A DNA stretch of 64,000 bases from positions 1-64,000 of the forward strand of contig JAFGUF010000012.1 in assembly GCA_016938675.1 (NCBI GenBank). The letters run 5' to 3'. This document shows, in pieces, positions 7,781-15,810 of the stretch. Position numbers and translations under genes: made by a program. Positions within the stretch are counted from its first letter, which is position 1; every line of letters begins with the position of its first letter. The notes under the pieces are model-generated. The model was given only the letters and a program-made list of their open reading frames with translations, ran no database searches and had not been told where the DNA came from. Origin of the DNA: Clostridia bacterium. GTDB lineage: Bacteria; Bacillota; Clostridia; Christensenellales; UMGS416.

Positions 7781-8329
7781 TCAAAAACCCAACCTTTCTT
7801 TAAAGGCTTTTGTAAAGCTTCGGGATATATCAAAAGGTGCTTTATACCCTTCAAGGTTTATTATAAGCTTCCCCTTAAACATCGGCGTAATCAGAGAAAT
7901 TTTCTTCATGTTGACAAGTTCTGATTTATTTATTCGAAAAAATCCATCGCCTATTAGTTCATCCTCCAGCTGGTATAGCTTCTTTTTAACCAGATAGCTT
8001 TTGCCATCTGCAAGATTTGCATACGTATCGTTATTAAGCGCATTAAAATATGAAATGTCAGCTATCTTTATAGGTTTATATGTTTCATTAAATTTACCCA
8101 ATATCATTCCCTTTAGTTTTGTTTCGTTTCCTATCAGGCTCAATATGTTGATCAGCTCATCGATGCCCTCTTCGCTGAATTCTATTTTTAAATCGCAGCC
8201 CCTTGTATCGATGCAGCCCCGCTCAGCCAGCAGTATATTGGATTCATCATCCAAATCAATACTGTTAGCTGACAGAATATCAACTATACTATTTCTGTTT
8301 TTATCGGTAGTTATCAATCTGACTTTCAA
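7781..8329 (-). CDS. LytTR-domain transcriptional regulator
   Basis: A 182-residue protein. The C-terminal 100 residues carry the LytTR DNA-binding pattern: IADISYFNALNNDTYA, then LYQLEDELIGDGFFRINKSELVNMKKI. The N-terminal 75 residues are acidic and lack the phospho-acceptor layout of a CheY receiver, so this is a stand-alone LytTR rather than a two-component response regulator. The TTG at 8329 is preferred over the TTG at 8350 because GGAGGA lies 6 bases before it. It lies between the ABC exporter genes and DUF3021 and probably controls this operon. Confidence 0.88.
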   Translation of the reverse strand: MKVRLITTDKNRNSIVDILSANSIDLDDESNILLAERGCIDTRGCDLKIEFSEEGIDELINILSLIGNETKLKGMILGKFNETYKPIKIADISYFNALNNDTYANLADGKSYLVKKKLYQLEDELIGDGFFRINKSELVNMKKISLITPMFKGKLIINLEGYKAPFDISRSFTKAFKERLGF

Positions 8330-8366
8330 AGCTATATCCTCCGGCTGCAATCAAAAAAATCGCAGT

Positions 8367-9245
8367 TTATTTTTCCTTCCTGTATTTCAATACGGCAAGT
8401 GACGCCGAATAGAAAACTACTCCGAATGCCAGCAGTATAATAATTATTGAAGCATTCGATAACTCCAATGAGCCGATTGCTATATCTATGCCGTACATCT
8501 GCCTGACGCTCTTTACGGCTGTCTCCGGCACGCCGGCAAAGACTATGTCCATGCTGCCGGCCATTATTATCTGCCGAACTATAGACGCGCCCTGAATCAG
8601 CGGAAATGATTTTATAATATCTGATGCGGTGCCGCCGAACATACCAACCGGAACATACAACCCCAACAGAAAACCCAGAGTAACATTCAGAATGCTGTTT
8701 GCTACGCTCACTGATGAATTTGTCCTCATAAACAGTATAATAAATAACTCGAATCCTGTAAACGAAATATTAATAAGCAGCAAAACTGAGATTACCTTAA
8801 GCAATGAAGGAATATTCAAAAGCTCTCCGCCCTTCGCCGCAATGAATGCCTCCCCTGCCCCTAGCACAATTAAAGACATCACAAATCCGACTATCACCGC
8901 GGATACAGCATACCCCAGCATTATTTCTATTCGTTTTGCGGGGGTTACGCCCAAATCGTAGTTTGTACTTAGTACCACATCATCAACCCTGAAGCATAGT
9001 ATGATCAAAGGCACGCTGACAGCAGGTATGCAGGCTAAGCCTCCCACTACCCAACTATTTATCAAATATTCTATTCCCTTTGCCATGCCCGTTGCCTGCT
9101 TTACATAGTCTATCTGCATCTTGGATAGAAAGAACAAATAAAGCGCTGCTACGATAAAAACGCTGAGCATAGAAAACAAAAGCACTCCCTTATCTCTAAA
9201 GTATTTTTTAATATTTCTTTCAACCAATGCCGCTGTTGCTTTCAT
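8367..9245 (-). CDS. ABC-2 type exporter permease
   Basis: A 292-residue protein with a cytoplasmic N-terminus (VERNIKKYFRDKG), then six hydrophobic segments including a long first extracytoplasmic region, the usual layout of ABC-2 permeases. It partners the ATPase at 9242-10156, with which it overlaps by 4 bases. The pair with LytTR and DUF3021 resembles Firmicutes drug or bacteriocin-resistance exporters. The substrate cannot be inferred. Confidence 0.88.
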   Translation of the reverse strand: MKATAALVERNIKKYFRDKGVLLFSMLSVFIVAALYLFFLSKMQIDYVKQATGMAKGIEYLINSWVVGGLACIPAVSVPLIILCFRVDDVVLSTNYDLGVTPAKRIEIMLGYAVSAVIVGFVMSLIVLGAGEAFIAAKGGELLNIPSLLKVISVLLLINISFTGFELFIILFMRTNSSVSVANSILNVTLGFLLGLYVPVGMFGGTASDIIKSFPLIQGASIVRQIIMAGSMDIVFAGVPETAVKSVRQMYGIDIAIGSLELSNASIIIILLAFGVVFYSASLAVLKYRKEK

Positions 9246-10156
9246 ATTGCGCCTCCCTTTTTTGCTATAACCGCCATAAACACCTGATCCATGCTGCCTT
9301 TAATCACTTCAAAATCCTCTATTTCTTTTTTGGTTTTAGATAATATTTCTATAGCATCCATCGAAGAATTGAGATATATTATTGTGCGGTTCTTTTCCTT
9401 TATATATTCCCTCTTCTCACCCTCCAGCATTTCCTCCAATTTGTTATCACTTATCGGATACATAATCAGCCTGTCTTTGCTGTATTTTCTTTTCAGATTC
9501 TGCGGCGTGTCATTCTCTGCTATGCGTCCCTTAACCAGTATGATTATTCTGTCGCATTCCGCTGCCTCCTCCATGTAATGCGTTGTCAGAAACACCGTCA
9601 TGTTCTTTTCCTTTCGCAGGCTCTGCACGCATTCCCACACGTTTATGCGCGTCGCAGGGTCCAGCCCGGTTGTCGGCTCGTCCAGGATAAGTATCCGCGG
9701 GCTGTTAATAAGCGCTCTTGCTATGTCTGCCCGTCTTTTCTGCCCTCCGCTTAGTTTCCCGTACCTTCTGCCTAGGAAGCCTGATATACCCGTCTTTTCG
9801 GCTATTCCCGCAAGCCTTGCATTGACTTCATCTTTGCTCAAGCCATACAACTTGCCCCTTATCATAATGTTTTCCCGTACGGTAAGAAAATCATCCAGCA
9901 TATTCTTCTGGAATACTACTCCTATGCTCTTTCTTATATAGTCATCGTCTTTGTCCAATACGGCGTTGTTTATTTCCACACTGCCTGATGTTTTTTTAAG
10001 CAGCGTAGAAAGAATGTTTATTGTTGTGGTTTTACCCGCTCCGTTTTCACCGAGAAAGGCTATAAACTCCCCCTCCTCCACATCAAACCTTATTTTCTTC
10101 ACTGCCTCCGTATCGCCATAGCTTTTACAAAGGTTTTCAACTTTAATTATCTTCAT
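9242..10156 (-). CDS. ABC transporter ATP-binding protein
   Basis: A 304-residue ATPase. Walker A is GENGAGKTT (about 36-44), the Q-loop is VVFQKN, the signature is KLSGGQKRRADIARAL (about 133-148), Walker B is ILILDEPTTGLDP (about 156-168), and the switch His is in LTTHYMEEA. The C-terminal extension (220-304) is like DrrA/NatA-type exporters. AAGGAGGT precedes the ATG. First gene of the four-gene operon ending at 7369, and divergent from the Crp/Fnr gene at 10330. Confidence 0.95.
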   Translation of the reverse strand: MKIIKVENLCKSYGDTEAVKKIRFDVEEGEFIAFLGENGAGKTTTINILSTLLKKTSGSVEINNAVLDKDDDYIRKSIGVVFQKNMLDDFLTVRENIMIRGKLYGLSKDEVNARLAGIAEKTGISGFLGRRYGKLSGGQKRRADIARALINSPRILILDEPTTGLDPATRINVWECVQSLRKEKNMTVFLTTHYMEEAAECDRIIILVKGRIAENDTPQNLKRKYSKDRLIMYPISDNKLEEMLEGEKREYIKEKNRTIIYLNSSMDAIEILSKTKKEIEDFEVIKGSMDQVFMAVIAKKGGAI

Positions 10157-10329
10157 AATTACCTCCTTGAATCAATATAGCCCATAAGGCGGCGCAAAGA
10201 TATAATTCGCGTGTATCATGCGCAAATATAGCTGTAAGCGGCAATAATAGCTGTATGAATGCCAAAACATGTTCTTTTTGCCAATTTGTTATGTTATAAT
10301 AAAGTATAAACATAAAAACGGAGTAGAAC

Positions 10330-10956
10330 ATGGAATACGATATACTTGAGATTTTTCCTTTTCTCAATGACCTTACTACATCGGAATACAATACATTTAC
10401 GACCCACTGTATATACAGAAAAATGGAAAAGGGCCAGATGCTTGTCGGCGACAATGACAGATGCGGCGGCATTCCTTTTGTTGTCGGAGGCTCAATACGG
10501 CTATTCCGAACATCGGAAAACGGCAAGGACATAACTCTATATAAGGTGAATAAAGGTGAGCTTTGCGTGCTTGCTGCCGTGTGCTCATTTGCAAACCTTA
10601 AATATGACTTCACGGCGGAGGCATTAGAAGACAGCATGCTGACTATTGTTTCAGTTGAAGGGTTTAATCATATGCTGAATACCAGCAGAGTTTTCAGCAG
10701 CCACGTATTCGCCGCAATTGCAGACAAATTAATAGTCGCGTTGAACGCCATAGAGCTATTGAATTTCTCCAGCATAGAAGACAGGATAAAAAGCTACCTT
10801 AACATGCATTCAGATGATGAAGGCGTGGTAACAAACACCCATGAAAATATCGCAAAGGACATAGGCTCATCCAGAGAGGTAGTATCCCGCAAGCTAAAGG
10901 AGCTGGAAAACGAAGGGTATGTGCAGCTTAAAAGAGGAAAAATCGTTCTTAAATAG
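10330..10956 (+). CDS. Crp/Fnr family transcriptional regulator
   Basis: A 208-residue protein with an N-terminal cyclic-nucleotide-binding-type beta-barrel (about 10-120) and a C-terminal winged helix with THENIAKDIGSSREVVSRKLKELENEGYV. The N-terminus has CI at 27-28, CGG near 45 and C near 77 and 83, but no clear Fnr-type Fe-S cluster spacing. The short form resembles regulators often found beside thioredoxin and stress genes in anaerobes. CGGAG precedes the ATG. The thioredoxin gene lies 105 bases downstream in the same direction. Confidence 0.9.
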   Translation: MEYDILEIFPFLNDLTTSEYNTFTTHCIYRKMEKGQMLVGDNDRCGGIPFVVGGSIRLFRTSENGKDITLYKVNKGELCVLAAVCSFANLKYDFTAEALEDSMLTIVSVEGFNHMLNTSRVFSSHVFAAIADKLIVALNAIELLNFSSIEDRIKSYLNMHSDDEGVVTNTHENIAKDIGSSREVVSRKLKELENEGYVQLKRGKIVLK

Positions 10957-10969
10957 ATTTCTCACCTAT

Positions 10970-10984
10970 TGTGATATTGTTACA
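10970..10984. promoter_or_regulatory. Weak Crp-like half-palindrome before trxA
   Basis: TGTGA and TTACA with a 5-base gap (one base off a perfect inverted repeat) lie between the Crp/Fnr gene and trxA, with a TATGAT box at 10999-11004. It may be a target of the upstream regulator, but the match is imperfect and the spacing from the -10 box is shorter than usual. Confidence 0.35.
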
Positions 10985-11061
10985 AACTAATACTTTCATA
11001 TGATGTATTCTTTGATTGTGGTTAACAAATCCAAACTTTAGTTACTGAAAGGATGTTTACA

Positions 11062-11385
11062 ATGGCTAAGAATTTAACAAAAAATGATTTTAATGATGTA
11101 ATAACCAACAGCGGCAAACCGGTACTCGTAGATTTCTGGGCAGCCTGGTGCGGACCCTGCAGAATGCTTACTCCGATAGTTGATGAGCTTTCAAAGGAAT
11201 TCGGCGACGATGTTGTTATCGCTAAAGTAAATGTAGATGAAGAGATTGAACTGGCTCAGGCATACGGCGTAATGTCAATACCTACAGTTATTATCTTCAA
11301 GGACGGAAGAATTGTCGACAATTCAGTCGGCGTAAGGCCTAAGCATTATTATGCAGAAACAATTAAAAATGTGCTGGGTGCATAA
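11062..11385 (+). CDS. trxA: Thioredoxin
   Basis: A 107-residue protein of normal thioredoxin length with the active site FWAAWCGPCR near residues 26-35, the conserved cis-proline in SIPTVIIF and a Gly-rich turn in VGVRP. It is a cytoplasmic dithiol-disulfide oxidoreductase. The ATG at 11062 is chosen because AAAGGA lies 8 bases upstream, whereas the in-frame ATG at 11053 would touch that site. A terminator overlaps the stop, so it is the last gene of its transcript. Confidence 0.96.
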   Translation: MAKNLTKNDFNDVITNSGKPVLVDFWAAWCGPCRMLTPIVDELSKEFGDDVVIAKVNVDEEIELAQAYGVMSIPTVIIFKDGRIVDNSVGVRPKHYYAETIKNVLGA

Positions 11386-11401
11386 TCCAGCACATTTTTT
11401 C
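11367..11401 (+). terminator. Intrinsic terminator of trxA
   Basis: AAAATGTGCTGG pairs with CCAGCACATTTT around a 9-base loop and is followed by T residues. The 5' arm lies in the last codons of trxA. Confidence 0.9.
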
Positions 11402-11538
11402 TTAATTTTCACATATTGAAACTACTTGTCAATTTGGGTTATAATTACAAGTAGTTTAATTTTTATTCACAATTCGTATATGAAAGCGAAATATCCATTA
11501 TATATCATATGGCTATTAAATAAGAATGGAATGTACAA

Positions 11539-12480
11539 ATGATAATAAGAAATTTATTCAATTTAATTACTGCCTGGCTCAGCGTTGTGCTGCTCTTTGT
11601 AGTCGTTGTTATCTGGGTACTGAGAATACTGGTTCAGAAAAAAATTGTTATTAAGGATACTTTTCTGTTTAACGCCAACAGAGTGTTAAGAAAGTATCAT
11701 AAATGGGCAGGTATTGCATTTGTTTCAATAGCCTTGATTCACGGCATACTATCTTCTGCGGAGCTCCTTTCCCTCAACTGGGGAAGCGCCTGCTTTTTCG
11801 GAATAGTAATTATCAGCCTCTCATATCTGATCAAGCAGAAAATGACCAGAAAAATCTGGCTAAATATCCATAGGGTTCTGACAATATCCATTGTAATAAC
11901 CTTTGCCGTCCACTTGCTGGACGTGGGGGTATATGGACTTGGCCTTTTAAGAGTGCCAGCGGCACTGGAAAGCGGCGAGCTAAGCGAAGATGATATCTCG
12001 TATTTAGAAGATGATGTATATAATTCACTTTCATCCGAAGGCGCAGCATTAGTCTTGGCAGATGGCATTTACACAGGGGTTGCGGACGGCTTCGGCCCGA
12101 ATCTAAAAGTTGAAGTCACAATACTTGAAGGCAAAATATATGATGTAACCGTTGTTTCGCATAATGAAGTCAACGAGAGATTTTACTCTCGCCCCATTGA
12201 GGAATTGCCAGATGCAATTGTAGAAGCACAAAGTGTGCAGGTGGACTCCATATCAGGAGCTACATACACCTCAATAGGAATAAAGAACGCCGTAATAGAC
12301 GCGCTTAAGCAGGCTGTAGTGGGAGGCAATCTTCCGGATGAAGAAATCCTAATCGAAGCTGATGAACATACCTCAGATGGCAACAGGCACGGCCACGGAG
12401 GCGGTGGCGGCGGTGGAGGAGGCAATGGCGGCGGCGACGGCACAGGTGAAGACCATGATGACGAATATACATTCGATTAA
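11539..12480 (+). CDS. Membrane heme/FMN-binding electron-transfer protein
   Basis: A 313-residue protein in three parts. Residues 1-135 hold four or five membrane helices with His in KYHKWAGI, ALIHGI, NIHRVL and AVHLLD, a pattern of bis-His heme ligation as in ferric-reductase-like domains. Residues 165-255 form an extracytoplasmic FMN_bind domain ending in SGATYTS, where the Thr of the SGAT motif carries covalent FMN in RnfG/NqrC relatives. The tail is Gly-rich and acidic with interspersed His (HGHGG). It probably moves electrons across the membrane to FMN outside. The neighbouring thioredoxin, flavin reductase and Rex genes support a redox role. The ribosome-binding site is weak (GGAATG). 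Confidence 0.87.
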   Translation: MIIRNLFNLITAWLSVVLLFVVVVIWVLRILVQKKIVIKDTFLFNANRVLRKYHKWAGIAFVSIALIHGILSSAELLSLNWGSACFFGIVIISLSYLIKQKMTRKIWLNIHRVLTISIVITFAVHLLDVGVYGLGLLRVPAALESGELSEDDISYLEDDVYNSLSSEGAALVLADGIYTGVADGFGPNLKVEVTILEGKIYDVTVVSHNEVNERFYSRPIEELPDAIVEAQSVQVDSISGATYTSIGIKNAVIDALKQAVVGGNLPDEEILIEADEHTSDGNRHGHGGGGGGGGGNGGGDGTGEDHDDEYTFD

Positions 12481-12522
12481 AAAAATGATCAATACTTTTT
12501 AATCCTCTACTCATTAAATTTC

Positions 12523-12556
12523 AAAAAGCCTGCTGATATTTTTCTGCAGGCTTTTT
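12523..12556. terminator. Bidirectional terminator
   Basis: An 11-bp stem, AAAAAGCCTGC with GCAGGCTTTTT, has A and T flanks on both sides. It lies between convergent genes ending at 12480 and 12579. Confidence 0.9.
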
Positions 12557-12578
12557 GTTTGCTTTTAAATTGCTATAT

Positions 12579-13157
12579 TCATAATTGTTCACTTGTTATC
12601 TTTTTCCCTTCCTTATATCCTGTGCCAATCTGATTTCCTATACTGTAATATTTATTATCCAGTCCATAAAGCAGCGGGTTAAGCTCATCAAGCGGCGCTA
12701 CATGCTCCTTGCCGTCTTCCTTAATCATATATCTGTCCTCAATATATGTACCCAGCACTTCGCCTATAAATATATGCCTGTGTTTAATATTGAAATCCTT
12801 TATCACATTGCATATGATGCATACGGGGCACTCTTTAATCATTGGTACGCCTGTTTCATGCATTTCAGCCATAAATAGCCTGCCTTTATCTTCATCCTTC
12901 CCGGAGTATATACCGCAGTAGTCTGCTCTTTCCATCATCTCCGCAGTGGGTATATTGATGCTGAACTTAGCGCTTTTCACTATGCCTTCAGTGCCAAAAT
13001 GGTTTTCATTCAATGATATTGCAACAAGCGGCGGATTAATGCCCATCACTGCCACATCGCCCACTTCAGTATAGTTGATTTTTCCGTTTACCACACATCC
13101 TATCAGCACAATTGGTATTGGGTATATATATGGCACATTGCCGATATTTTTTTTCAT
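12579..13157 (-). CDS. Flavin reductase family protein
   Basis: A 192-residue protein of the flavin-reductase-like, FMN-binding split-barrel family. The start PIPIVLIGCVVNGKINYTEVGDVAVMGINPP and NENHFGTEGIVKSAKFSINIP match the conserved N-terminal half; ADYCGIYSG follows. These proteins bind FMN and either reduce free flavin with NAD(P)H or act as ferredoxin-linked flavoproteins. GGAG precedes the ATG. It follows rex by 47 bases on the same strand, so Rex may control it. Confidence 0.88.
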   Translation of the reverse strand: MKKNIGNVPYIYPIPIVLIGCVVNGKINYTEVGDVAVMGINPPLVAISLNENHFGTEGIVKSAKFSINIPTAEMMERADYCGIYSGKDEDKGRLFMAEMHETGVPMIKECPVCIICNVIKDFNIKHRHIFIGEVLGTYIEDRYMIKEDGKEHVAPLDELNPLLYGLDNKYYSIGNQIGTGYKEGKKITSEQL

Positions 13158-13204
13158 TTACTCTCCTTCTATTTCCCCTTTAACTTCTCTTTCGCCTTTC
13201 CGTC

Positions 13205-13825
13205 TCAGGATATCCTATTAATAAGCACTGAAAGCGACGACATGAAGTTTTCATTGTGCACGTATACATCATCCGGCACATTCAGATGAACAGGCGTGAA
13301 ATTCCATATCCCCTTTATTCCGGCCTCCACCATAATGTCCGCTATGTCCTGCGCGGATTTGGCAGGGGTTGTTATTATGCCCATTTTAATGTTCATTCTC
13401 TGCGCTAGGTTAACCAGCTTGTTCAGCGGAAATACTCTCTTTCCAAAATAGTCCCTGCCGATTTTCAGCGGAGAAGTATCAAATGCGGCGACAATTTCCA
13501 GCCCGCACCTTTCGAATTCTTTATGGGCTGTCAATGCCTGGCCCAGGTTGCCCATGCCCACAATAAAGGCATCCGTGGGCTTGCCGTAGCCGAGCATTTC
13601 CTTCAGCACAGTCTCCAGTTCATCTACCTCGTAGCCAACCTTCGGCCTGCCCGTTGCTCCTGCAGCCTGCAGGTCCTTGCGCACCTGTATGGGCACAAGC
13701 TCCAACCTGCTGCCTATATCGGTGCAGGAAATGAATTTTTTGCCCTCCTCTTTTAGCGCAATTACGCACCTGTAGTAAAGCGGCAGCCTCCTTAGGGCCG
13801 GTACGGACATATTCTGATTGCTCAT
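13205..13825 (-). CDS. rex: Redox-sensing transcriptional repressor Rex
   Basis: A 206-residue protein with the Rex N-terminal winged helix (PALRRLPLYYRCVIALKEEG, then SCTDIGSRLELVPIQVRKDL) and a Rossmann NAD(H)-binding domain with VGMGNLGQAL near residues 90-99. ITTPAKSAQDIADIMVEAGIKGIWNF is also typical. Rex represses fermentation and anaerobic electron-transfer genes until NADH rises. The ATG at 13825 has AAAGGA 8 bases before it; the ATG at 13834 abuts that site. The flavin reductase lies downstream on the same strand. Confidence 0.95.
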   Translation of the reverse strand: MSNQNMSVPALRRLPLYYRCVIALKEEGKKFISCTDIGSRLELVPIQVRKDLQAAGATGRPKVGYEVDELETVLKEMLGYGKPTDAFIVGMGNLGQALTAHKEFERCGLEIVAAFDTSPLKIGRDYFGKRVFPLNKLVNLAQRMNIKMGIITTPAKSAQDIADIMVEAGIKGIWNFTPVHLNVPDDVYVHNENFMSSLSVLINRIS

Positions 13826-13914
13826 TATTGCCATCCTTTAATTGATATTTTATTATCTATTTACATTTTATTGTATTTACACCAAAATGTCAATAAATCT
13901 CACATACTGATCAA

Positions 13915-13935
13915 TTGTGTAAATTCAGTGAACAA
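13915..13935. promoter_or_regulatory. Possible Rex operator
   Basis: TTGTGTAAA and AGTGAACAA lie around a TTC centre, upstream of rex and of the divergent gene at 14006. It resembles the Rex box TTGTGAANNNNTTCACAA but is 3 bases longer and only the outer TTGT/ACAA arms pair, so it is a weak candidate. Confidence 0.35.
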
Positions 13936-14005
13936 TATCTAATTCAATTGCTAGCTATTAAGTAAAGTGGTAAAATAAAAAATATTATGAAAATGAGGGC
14001 TAGGT

Positions 14006-14449
14006 ATGAATGTTTTACAAATAGGTATACTCATCTTTATTTCAATTGAGGTTCTCAACATTCTCATGCTTTATTTGTCTCCGGGCATGAAAATAGGCAA
14101 CGGAATCGGCGTATTTAACGCATGGGAAAAGGTTCAGAGCGACGAGGAAACAAAGGACTTTGTTGATTATCTTTCATCCTGGGTAGCAGGCACAAAGCTG
14201 ATTTTTGTCCTGCTTGGCATTGTCATTATTATCTGGGGTAATTTCGAGACGCAGCTTGCCACCTGTGCTGCCTTAATAATCTCCATACTGTCCTTTTTCT
14301 ATAAGCTATATCCCATCATAAGAAAAATGGATAACAAAGGGCAAATCACCCCTAAAGGATACTCCACAACCTTGCTTTTTATGATTCTAGGTTTTATAGC
14401 TGTCTTTTTGGTTGTGGGCACAATTGGCCTGATACAGTATATAGGCTGA
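14006..14449 (+). CDS. Four-helix membrane protein, unknown function
   Basis: A 147-residue protein with four hydrophobic helices and a conserved-looking loop GNGIGVFNAWEKVQSDEETKDF between TM1 and TM2. I do not recognise the family. GAGGG precedes the ATG. It is transcribed divergently from rex across a 180-base region, so it might be Rex-linked. It converges with the NADAR-domain gene that ends 8 bases downstream. Confidence 0.75.
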   Translation: MNVLQIGILIFISIEVLNILMLYLSPGMKIGNGIGVFNAWEKVQSDEETKDFVDYLSSWVAGTKLIFVLLGIVIIIWGNFETQLATCAALIISILSFFYKLYPIIRKMDNKGQITPKGYSTTLLFMILGFIAVFLVVGTIGLIQYIG

Positions 14450-14456
14450 CTCTAAT

Positions 14457-15284
14457 CTAGAGTGCTTTATCATAATTTTTAAAAACTCTGCGGATTTCTT
14501 CGCGGACTTCCATCAGAGCGAAACCCATCAGGTTTTCCCCCTTCCATTTGGAAGGGTTTTTTATTTTTGGGTCATCTGCGCTCAGCCCTGCTCCCCACAC
14601 TCTGTCAGTTGGGCTAGCCTCAACCAGCACTTTATCCCCTGTAGATAAAAGGTATTCTCTTAAAGCAGGATTTGACGCGAACTTCCAGTAGTTTCCGTTC
14701 AGTACGACTGAGTATCTTATCTTCGACCACTCTCTGCTATTGAAGTCCTTTACTTCCTTGCCCATTGCCTTTGCATTCTCCGGCGAAGCATTATCCATTA
14801 TTTTTACTGCCATCTGGTCGTCGCCAAATACAATAGCCTTTGTTCGCATCATGTAGTGCTCGGCTGTCGGATATTGCAGCGTGCATACAGAAAAATATTC
14901 CTCCCACCATTGGCTCAGGCAGGCGCATGTTATCTTTCCGTTTTCTGCTGGTGTATTCTCATAAAAGTATATGTATTCTTTCTCATCTGATGATTTTATA
15001 TCATTCATCAGATTTTTAAGGCTATAAGCTGGTTCTCCGTCATCTGTCCACTTGACTACTGGAAATATCCGCCTGTAGTATTCTACCCTGTTTTCTTCCT
15101 TTGCGTCCCAATATCTGGGCTTGGGAAAGTCTGCATTGTATTTGGCTTGATCTCCGGGCGAAAGGTTGCGAAACCAATCGTGGAATTCCCATGCATAGTC
15201 CTGCGATGTATTTGTCCTCCACATCTGGCATGACCTCGGGTAATTAGGGAACTTCAGCCATAAGGGCAGCTTTATATTTTTCAT
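14457..15284 (-). CDS. NADAR-domain (YbiA/DUF1768) protein
   Basis: A 275-residue protein. The C-terminal half (about 105-270) is a NADAR domain: IYFYENTPAENGKITCACLSQWW, then PTAEHYMMRTKAIVFGD, then REWSKIRYSVVLNGNYWKFASNPALREYLLSTGDKVLVEASPTDRVWG (cited in parts), ending in ENLMGFALMEVR. The family includes YbiA/RibX N-glycosidases acting on riboflavin intermediates and guanine ADP-ribose hydrolases that act as DarT1 antitoxins. The N-terminal 100 residues (WLKFPNYPRSCQMWRTNTS, WFRNLSPGDQAKYNADFPKP) are an extra region seen in some longer members. No DarT-like gene is adjacent. Confidence 0.85.
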   Translation of the reverse strand: MKNIKLPLWLKFPNYPRSCQMWRTNTSQDYAWEFHDWFRNLSPGDQAKYNADFPKPRYWDAKEENRVEYYRRIFPVVKWTDDGEPAYSLKNLMNDIKSSDEKEYIYFYENTPAENGKITCACLSQWWEEYFSVCTLQYPTAEHYMMRTKAIVFGDDQMAVKIMDNASPENAKAMGKEVKDFNSREWSKIRYSVVLNGNYWKFASNPALREYLLSTGDKVLVEASPTDRVWGAGLSADDPKIKNPSKWKGENLMGFALMEVREEIRRVFKNYDKAL

Positions 15285-15397
15285 TTATTAATCGCCTCTT
15301 TCAATAAGTACTTAGGCTCTTTCAGGCTGATTCTCTATTTATTTTCTATTAAAGTATATAATCTATTAAGCCGCAAAGAAAACAAAAATATATTCCC

Positions 15398-15440
15398 GTG
15401 ATATATGTCACATTAATGCATTGCATGCTCACACTATAAT
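15398..15440 (+). promoter_or_regulatory. Cupin promoter with a Crp-type site
   Basis: GTGA-N6-TCAC at 15398-15411 is centred about 42 bases before the start point expected from a perfect TATAAT at 15435-15440. No good -35 box is present. This is the classic class II activator layout and suggests activation by a Crp/Fnr protein, most simply the one encoded next door at 15801-16472. Confidence 0.65.
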
Positions 15441-15486
15441 TAAGAAAAGATATGATTAGAAAAACAATTAAACGGAGGCCAAAAAG

Positions 15487-15810
15487 ATGATAGAAAAAAT
15501 ATTCACCTGCTCTGAAGGAAGCGAAAAAACTATTGAAAAAGTAGTTCTTGATGACAATGTTAACATCAATCATATGATTCTTCCCGAGGGCGAATCTCTG
15601 CCTGAGCATTACTCCAACTCAAACGTATATATGATTGTGGTAAAAGGAAAAGTAAGCCTGGAGCTCGATAGCCAGGAAAGGCATGACTACCCTGCCGGCT
15701 CAATACTCAACATACCATATAATACAAAAATGAACGTGAAAAACAATCAAAGCGACCTGCTTGAGCTTTTTGTGGTCAAGTCACCTGCACCCAATAAATA
15801 TCAGGAATAG
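15487..15810 (+). CDS. Small cupin-domain protein
   Basis: A 107-residue single-domain cupin. The first motif region is LPEGESLPEHYSNSNVYMIVVKGKVSLEL and the second is YPAGSILNIPYNTKMNVKNNQSDLLELFVVKSP. Only one metal-type His is clear (EHYSNSN) and the second motif lacks the usual His, so metal binding is uncertain. GGAGG precedes the ATG. Its last 10 bases overlap the end of the convergent Crp/Fnr gene. Small cupins next to Crp/Fnr genes recur in anaerobes; the function is unknown. Confidence 0.85.
   Translation: MIEKIFTCSEGSEKTIEKVVLDDNVNINHMILPEGESLPEHYSNSNVYMIVVKGKVSLELDSQERHDYPAGSILNIPYNTKMNVKNNQSDLLELFVVKSPAPNKYQE

Noticed and set aside
10143-10637. Minus-strand 164-codon frame opposite the Crp/Fnr gene
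   Set aside because: It is antisense to a clear Crp/Fnr coding region, has no ribosome-binding site, and its hydrophobic end simply reads the divergent promoter region.
12183-12443. Proline-run protein on the minus strand
   Set aside because: The proline run is the complement of the GGC glycine repeat in the FMN_bind gene; no independent evidence for a gene.
13861-13935. Firm call of a Rex operator
   Set aside because: Only the outer TTGT/ACAA bases pair and the length is off consensus, so it is listed with low confidence.
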